Of a stretch of DNA of 64,000 bases, positions 58,526 through 64,000 are shown piece after piece. A model generated the notes under the pieces. It saw only the letters and a program-made list of their open reading frames with translations, was not told the origin of the DNA and ran no database searches. Positions within the stretch are counted from its first letter, which is position 1, and the number at the start of each line of letters is the position of its first letter. Location: positions 26,232 to 90,231 of the forward strand of contig VWPU01014174.1 of the NCBI GenBank assembly GCA_013398955.1, read 5' to 3'. The position numbers and the translations under genes are program-made. The DNA comes from Callaeas wilsoni (Eukaryota > Chordata > Aves > Passeriformes > Callaeidae).

Positions 58526-59805
58526 TCTGGATGTCACTTGTCACTTGTGAGGATGAGGTGAGCAGCGCCTGCCTGGGGAGATGCTGCAGGTCCTCCGGAA
58601 GAACTCCTCCAGAGGCAAATCCAAGCCCTGCTGGGAATGAAAGACCAGGGAGGTTCTTCCCATCCACCAGGGCCACCAGCATCCCAAAGCCCTGCATTGC
58701 TCTTGTCCAAGGCTCCTCCTGAGCCAGAGCAAAACAGGAGGGAGGGAAGCTGGGAGACATTTCTCCGAAAATGATTCCTTCCCCACTTACAAAGGCTCCT
58801 GAGTGGAGATGGAGGAGCCAGGCAGGCTCAGAGAGCTGAAGGCCGGGAAGAACCGGCAGGGAATGAGCCAGACACGAATTTGCTGCTTCAAAGCAACTCC
58901 TTGAGAGCCTCTGATCAGTCCCTGTCCCTCCCCATCCATCAGCGGTGGATAAACACCCCTGGGAATGTCCAGCACCTGTGAAATGTCACTTTGTCACTCA
59001 GGGCAGGGCTGAAGTCCCTGACCCCTCCTGGCACTGGCTCGGAGCCCCTCGAGGACAGCAGCACATCCCAGTCACTGTCACCTGCACCCTTCCCAAGGGG
59101 GGTCCCTGCCCCCGGCAGGGCTTGGAATGAGGTGGGCTTTCAGGTCCCCTCCCATCCAGGATTTGGTGATTTTTGATCCTTCTCTCAACTTTGAAAGGAT
59201 GAATTGCCCATGTGGGAAGGTCCAGAGCTCTGTCCCTGTGCCAGGCTCAGGCCCTCCGGGGCTCTGCTCTTCCAAACCGCCCTCAGGGGAGGAGTTATCC
59301 CAAACTGGGCTGGGATCAGAGCAGTTGATCCAGGGAGGTGGGAGCTGTGCTCCAAACCCCCTTCCAAGCACAAGGAATGCTCTCTTCCCAGCCCTGTGTC
59401 CCTGGGAGCGCTGGCACTGCTGGATTGCTCCGAGCCATGAGGCACACGGGGCATGTGGCCAGGGAAATGGGCCAACAAATTTCCCTGGCACGGTGCAGGG
59501 ATGGGGATGTGCCTTCCAAAATCCATCCCTGGCTGGAAAAGTGACACTGATGCTCTTGTGCCTCTCCCTGTGCAGCTGCAGATGCAGGCAGTGAATCCTC
59601 CCTGCACGGCCAGCAGGGCTGGAATTGGTGTTCCCAACACAGCTCCAGCTCCCGGCTGTGCTGGCCCGCGGCTGGGCTTGGCTCTGGACTTGTCCTTGAC
59701 CCACTGGGACATCAGTTCCAGGGGACAAAGGGGCAGGCGCTCGTCCTAAAGGATGAGGGTGGCATGGGAAGGAGTGGAAAGGACAAGCCATGGACCCATT
59801 TGGAG

Positions 59806-59990
59806 ATCAGAGAATCCCCGGGCCTGGAAAAGCCCTCTGGGACCATCGAGTCCAACCATTCCCCCAGCACTGACTCATGTCCCCAAGTGCCACATCCACG
59901 GGGCTTTTAAGTCCCTCCGGGGATGTGACTCCACCACTACCCTGGAAAGACTTTTCCAGTGCTGGACAACCCTTCCTGGGAAGAAATGAG
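59806..59990 (-). mobile_element. CR1 LINE 3' fragment
   Basis: CAGAGAATCCCCGGGCCTGG ... CCAAGTGCCACATCCACGGG. Confidence 0.75.
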
Positions 59991-62900
59991 TGAAGATGAG
60001 AAGGATCTCAGCACAGTGCCTCTGGGAAGAGTGGTGGGGATAAAACTCCTGGCCGCTTTCTGGGTGGAATTTGTTCCCTCCAGGAGATTTTTCCTGGGAT
60101 GAGGTTGGTGCCATGGCACAGGCTGGGGCTGGGTGACCTTGGAGGACACTTCCAGCCTAAGATCCTGGCAGAGCCACAACCCTGCCCTGCTGCTGGCATG
60201 GGAGAGCCGGTGTTGCCATCGGAGACCCCCGAAGCTGTGGAGTTTGGAGCTCCGTCCCCATTTCCCTGGGGATGTGGCACATCAGGAGTTTTCCAGGGAT
60301 TCCCATGCAGATCCCGGGAGCAGCTTGGTCCTTCCTTCCTGAGGCAGGAGCGTGTGAGCCATTCCTGGGCACCTCAGGGACAAAGGAGCTTCCTGATCTC
60401 CTGCAAAGGCTCCTCTTGGGTGACCTGCAGAGTGTCCCCAGCCTGCAGAGTGTCCCCATGTCCCTGAGCATCCAGGATTTCTCACCTGCAGCACTATCAC
60501 AGCTCCTGGAACTGGTCTAAGCTGGGAAACAGGGAGATCTGTGAGGCTGAATCCCTCCCATTAGTAGGAATGTGGGGAGGGCACACCTGGGTTTGCTCTG
60601 GGGGATTTCTTGCTGCCCAGAGGGATCCCCCCGTTCCCTGTCCCTGCACCAGCGGCATTCCCAGGCTGGCTCTGGCAGCCAGGTGGCACCTTCATGCCCG
60701 GGCAGTGCCTTGGCACAGCCTGAGGAGCAGACTGGCTGCACCAGGCTCCCACAGGCCCCTCCTGTCACCCACCGGCCACCTCCTCCCTTCTCATCCCATC
60801 TCAGCTGGGTCCTGCCGAACAGCACCTCAATAAGTCCTCTGTGCGTGAACATCCAAGTGTTCGTGGGGAGTTTGGTAGCCCAGGTTGCTCCCAGCTCTCT
60901 GTGTGGATGATCCACATCCCAGAAATCCCATGGGGTTTTCACAAGGTTTTCTTAACCCATTAATTTTTGTTTGCTGGAGCTTTCCCTGAGTCCTGCAGAG
61001 GACACAAGTATCCATGGGGGAGTGACTCTGTGAGGAAGCAAAGGCCATGGGAGCTGCTTCAGGAAAAGGTTGGACTCACTGCTTTCTCTTGGGAGCAGAA
61101 TTCAGTCCGGAGAATTCCCTTTGAGGGGAAAAATCCTCCAGAGCAATGGCAGAGAGTGCAAGGCAGAGAAAATGGGAGGGCTTTGTGTCCCACATCCTTC
61201 TTGCTCCCTGGTGCTTTTCGGGAGAAGTTCCTGCTGTGGCCAGGCTATTCCTCCCCCATTTCCCTCTGAGGCTGAAATATTCCCAACCCAGCTCCAGCTG
61301 ACAGTTCTGGCCTGAAATCCAGCAGTGTCTGTGGTCCTAAATCAGGATTTTAATTCCCCAGCTTGGAAGAGGTCACAAGGAAAGGTCTGGGTGAGACATC
61401 CCAGCTTCAGGGATGAGCAGTTCCAAAGTGTCCATCCAGGAATGAGATGGGATGGATGGACACTCATTTGTTACTCTTGGCAAATCCTGCTCGGGACGGA
61501 AGCAGGTCCCTGATCCAGCATTTCCATCATCCCTGTGGTGACAGTTCCGGTCCCATCGGAGCATCCCAGAAAATCCTGCCGTGGTGATGCCACCAAACCC
61601 TGGCTCCTCAGCAGCTCCCCCCCTTCGGGAGGAGTTCCCAGCGCTGTCCTCACCGTCCTGCGCTCTCCTGGGCTGCGCAGCCGGCTGAGCTCCCCTAATG
61701 AAAAGCCAATTAAAGTGCACCGCTAAGCAGAGCCTCTTCCTGCCTTGTCCGACCCGATCTGTCACCGCGAGGCCGCGACAACCGCGGCGCGAGGCGGCAG
61801 CCGCTGCTAAAAACGGCCCCGATCAGATGCGCCAGTGAATTATTGAAGGAGCCTCCGACTCCGCCGGGTCAGACGGGTGTGGCCGCTGCGTCCCCAGGGC
61901 TGCAAAGCCACCTGAGCTGCGGGCAGAAGCAGATTAACCCCTTTTTATAGAAGCTGGCAGCGGCTGGAGCTTCCAGGATCTTCGTGGAGACGCAGGGAGA
62001 GCGCGGGGGTGGCTCAGGCACAGCCACACAGGGGACATCGCTTCTGTCGCTTCTCTTTAACTTCAGGTGCTCAGAGCTCCGTGCTCCCGGCTGACCGGGA
62101 GGAGGGAGGTGAAGGAAAAAAGGAAAAGATGGGGTTTAGGGATGTTGGGGGCAGTTTCCTGCTGATTTATGGGAATCTGGGAGCCTGCACGGGGTCAGAT
62201 TCAAGGCTGAGAGCCCCTTCATCCCTGAGCTCTTCTCGCTCCAAACCCCAGGTGGGATTTTAATTAAACCCAGAAAGGGAATGGCAGGAGGAAAACCCTG
62301 CACAGGGGGAGAATGAAGGAGGAATGAGGATGGGGAAGAGGGAGACAGAGCTGGGAGCACCAGGAGGAGCAGGGATGCTGCAAAAGGGCGATTTTCCCAC
62401 TGATGGAGACACAGCCACAAGATCCTGAAGGGATTAAAAATAACTCAGTGCCCCAAATGGCTTCAAAATAATGCAGTGCCCCAAACCTATGTCCTAAAAA
62501 TAATTCCGTGCCCCACAGGAGTCTGGCACTCAGGGATTCTGTTGCCTTTTTAGGACTTTTTAGCTCCACTTTGTTTAAGGATGAAAGATTCCTGCCTCCA
62601 GTCCTGGCTCGTGAATCACGGCCGTGGCACCGAGGAATCTGAACCTCTGCGTGGACCCTTCTGACATCCATGAATTAGGGGATTTTTCCTCTGGTAAATA
62701 TTCCTCCCTCCACAGGCAATTCCCTTTGTTATCTCTGGATAAGGAACTGATGGAGCAGCATCAGTGCTCTGGGACAACATCCTTCCAACGTGATGGATCA
62801 CAGGATCCTCATCCCGGCACAGCTCACAATCGATTTATTATTTTTTGGACTTTTTTAGCCGAGGAAAAATCGGGCAATGGAAACATTGTGTCTCATTTCC

Positions 62901-63634
62901 AGTTTATACTCCTCGATCCTTAATAACGCAAATTTAAGGACTTTTCAAGGAGTTCTGGGGCAGCACGAGGGGTTTTTAGCAGTGCTGGGGAGCAGGCAGG
63001 ACTCTCTGGAGGGGGATGAGGAGGATGAGGCACCACGGGGTGAAGGGATTTGTGTCCAAGCTTGGAAGACACAGGAACAGCAGCCAGGAGGTGATGCCAG
63101 GGCCTTCCTTGCAGCCACTCTGTGGAGTCCCAGAGTGGACACAAACAAACCCTCATTAAACCCTCCCCTGCCTTCTCTTGGGATGGAGATGAATCATCTT
63201 CCACTCTCGTGGTTGAGAAAAGCCTCCAGAAGCCAGAGAGGGACCCAAATTCCGCTCTTCTTGGAAGAACTTTTAAAAGCTGCTTTATAAAACCTCCTGG
63301 CAACTTCTCCTGAGTTCTCAGACCCCCTGGTTGCTTCCACGGTGCCAAACATCTTCCTTTCCCTAGAGATCCCGTTTCCAGTTGCCTCTGGACACATCAG
63401 CAGATGGTTTCTGTGATTTCTGCATCAGCTCATGGGAATATTGGCACCAATTTGGGTGCAATTTTTGTCCCCCGTGAGCCTCAGGGATGTGAGGACAAAG
63501 CACAGAGGCAGCTGAGAAAAGGGAAAGGGGGAGGGAAAGGGAAAGAGAAAGTGAGAAAAGAAGAAGTGCCATCATTGCTCCTGTCACTGGGCCTGTCCTG
63601 GGCTCCCATCCTGACTCTCCCAGCACAGCCTCCA

Positions 63635-63760
63635 GGATAAATCGGTTTAAACTGGATTTTAGGAACAATTTCTTCATGGAAAGGTCTGCCCAGCCCTGGC
63701 ACAGCTGCCCAGGGTGGAATCATGGGGCTGGACCATTAACTTGGATCATGGTCAGGGTTA
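63635..63760 (+). mobile_element. CR1 LINE fragment
   Basis: AACTGGATTTTAGGAACAAT, then TTCTTCATGGAAAGG and GCTGCCCAGGGTGGAATCA. Confidence 0.75.
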
Positions 63761-64000
63761 TGGTGTCTTCCAGAGACAGGGAGTTGTGACTCAACAGAGC
63801 TGAAAATTCCCTGGGAATTCTTTCATGAACCTGCAGTTACGTTGGATCAGGCCTCCAAAAAAGTGGGACAAAACCACACTGGATTTCATCCCAATCCCGA
63901 AAAGCAAACAGGCTCATGGTGGCTAAATTTTCCCCCAGGCCAGTTTCAAAGATGTTTCAGGTACCTATTGAGCAAATCTCCATCATCCATCATCCATCCA

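Larger units (their letters stand above)
50704..64000. other. Region upstream of the recognised EXOC1-paralogue exons; no supported gene
   Basis: The missing N-terminal exons and promoter of the EXOC1 paralogue may lie here, but I could not identify them. What is visible: CR1 fragments, the 50-bp minisatellite at 54743, a moderately GC-rich patch at 57.35-57.6 kb and a CpG-rich patch at 61.74-62.0 kb. Confidence 0.5.

Noticed and set aside
60487..60530. Possible N-terminal EXOC1-paralogue microexon (LRPVPGAVIVLQ) with acceptor and donor
   Set aside because: Too short, and similarity to the EXOC1 PH region is not better than chance.

Overview
The window is nuclear DNA of a vertebrate, almost certainly a bird and probably a passerine. 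It carries many 5'-truncated CR1 LINE tails, short-intron genes with GT-AG splice sites, two solo LTRs with intact 6-bp target duplications, and many GC-rich minisatellites. All genes were assembled by eye from exon homology, splice consensus and reading-frame phase. No transcript or database was consulted.

Layout. (1) 5.1-14.1 kb, minus strand: a ten-exon gene for a predicted 874-residue protein. It joins three consecutive acetate/succinate-transporter-like (GPR1/FUN34/YaaH, 'AceTr') membrane repeats to a C-terminal YrdC/Sua5 nucleotide-binding domain. (2) 18.5-24.8 kb, plus strand: ACOD1 (IRG1), the mitochondrial cis-aconitate decarboxylase that makes itaconate, with its catalytic residues present and a TATA box and kB-like site upstream. 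The two genes are divergent, about 4.4 kb apart, and a 52-bp minisatellite lies between them. (3) 28.0-29.7 kb, minus strand: GLOD5, a VOC/glyoxalase-fold protein, convergent with ACOD1. (4) 32.5-50.7 kb, minus strand: fifteen exons of an EXOC1 (SEC3) paralogue. Its extreme N-terminal exons were not found. (5) 50.7-64 kb: no supported gene; CR1 fragments, simple repeats and a CpG-rich patch near 61.8-62.0 kb.

The most interesting feature is the transporter-YrdC fusion beside ACOD1. A carboxylate-transporter-like protein, the itaconate-forming enzyme and a VOC protein side by side suggest, without proving, a locus for making, moving or handling itaconate or related small acids. The EXOC1 paralogue is notable for repeat insertions touching its splice sites: a solo LTR 10 nt from a donor, another about 21 nt from an acceptor, and a 41-bp tandem repeat that multiplies the last 3' splice site.
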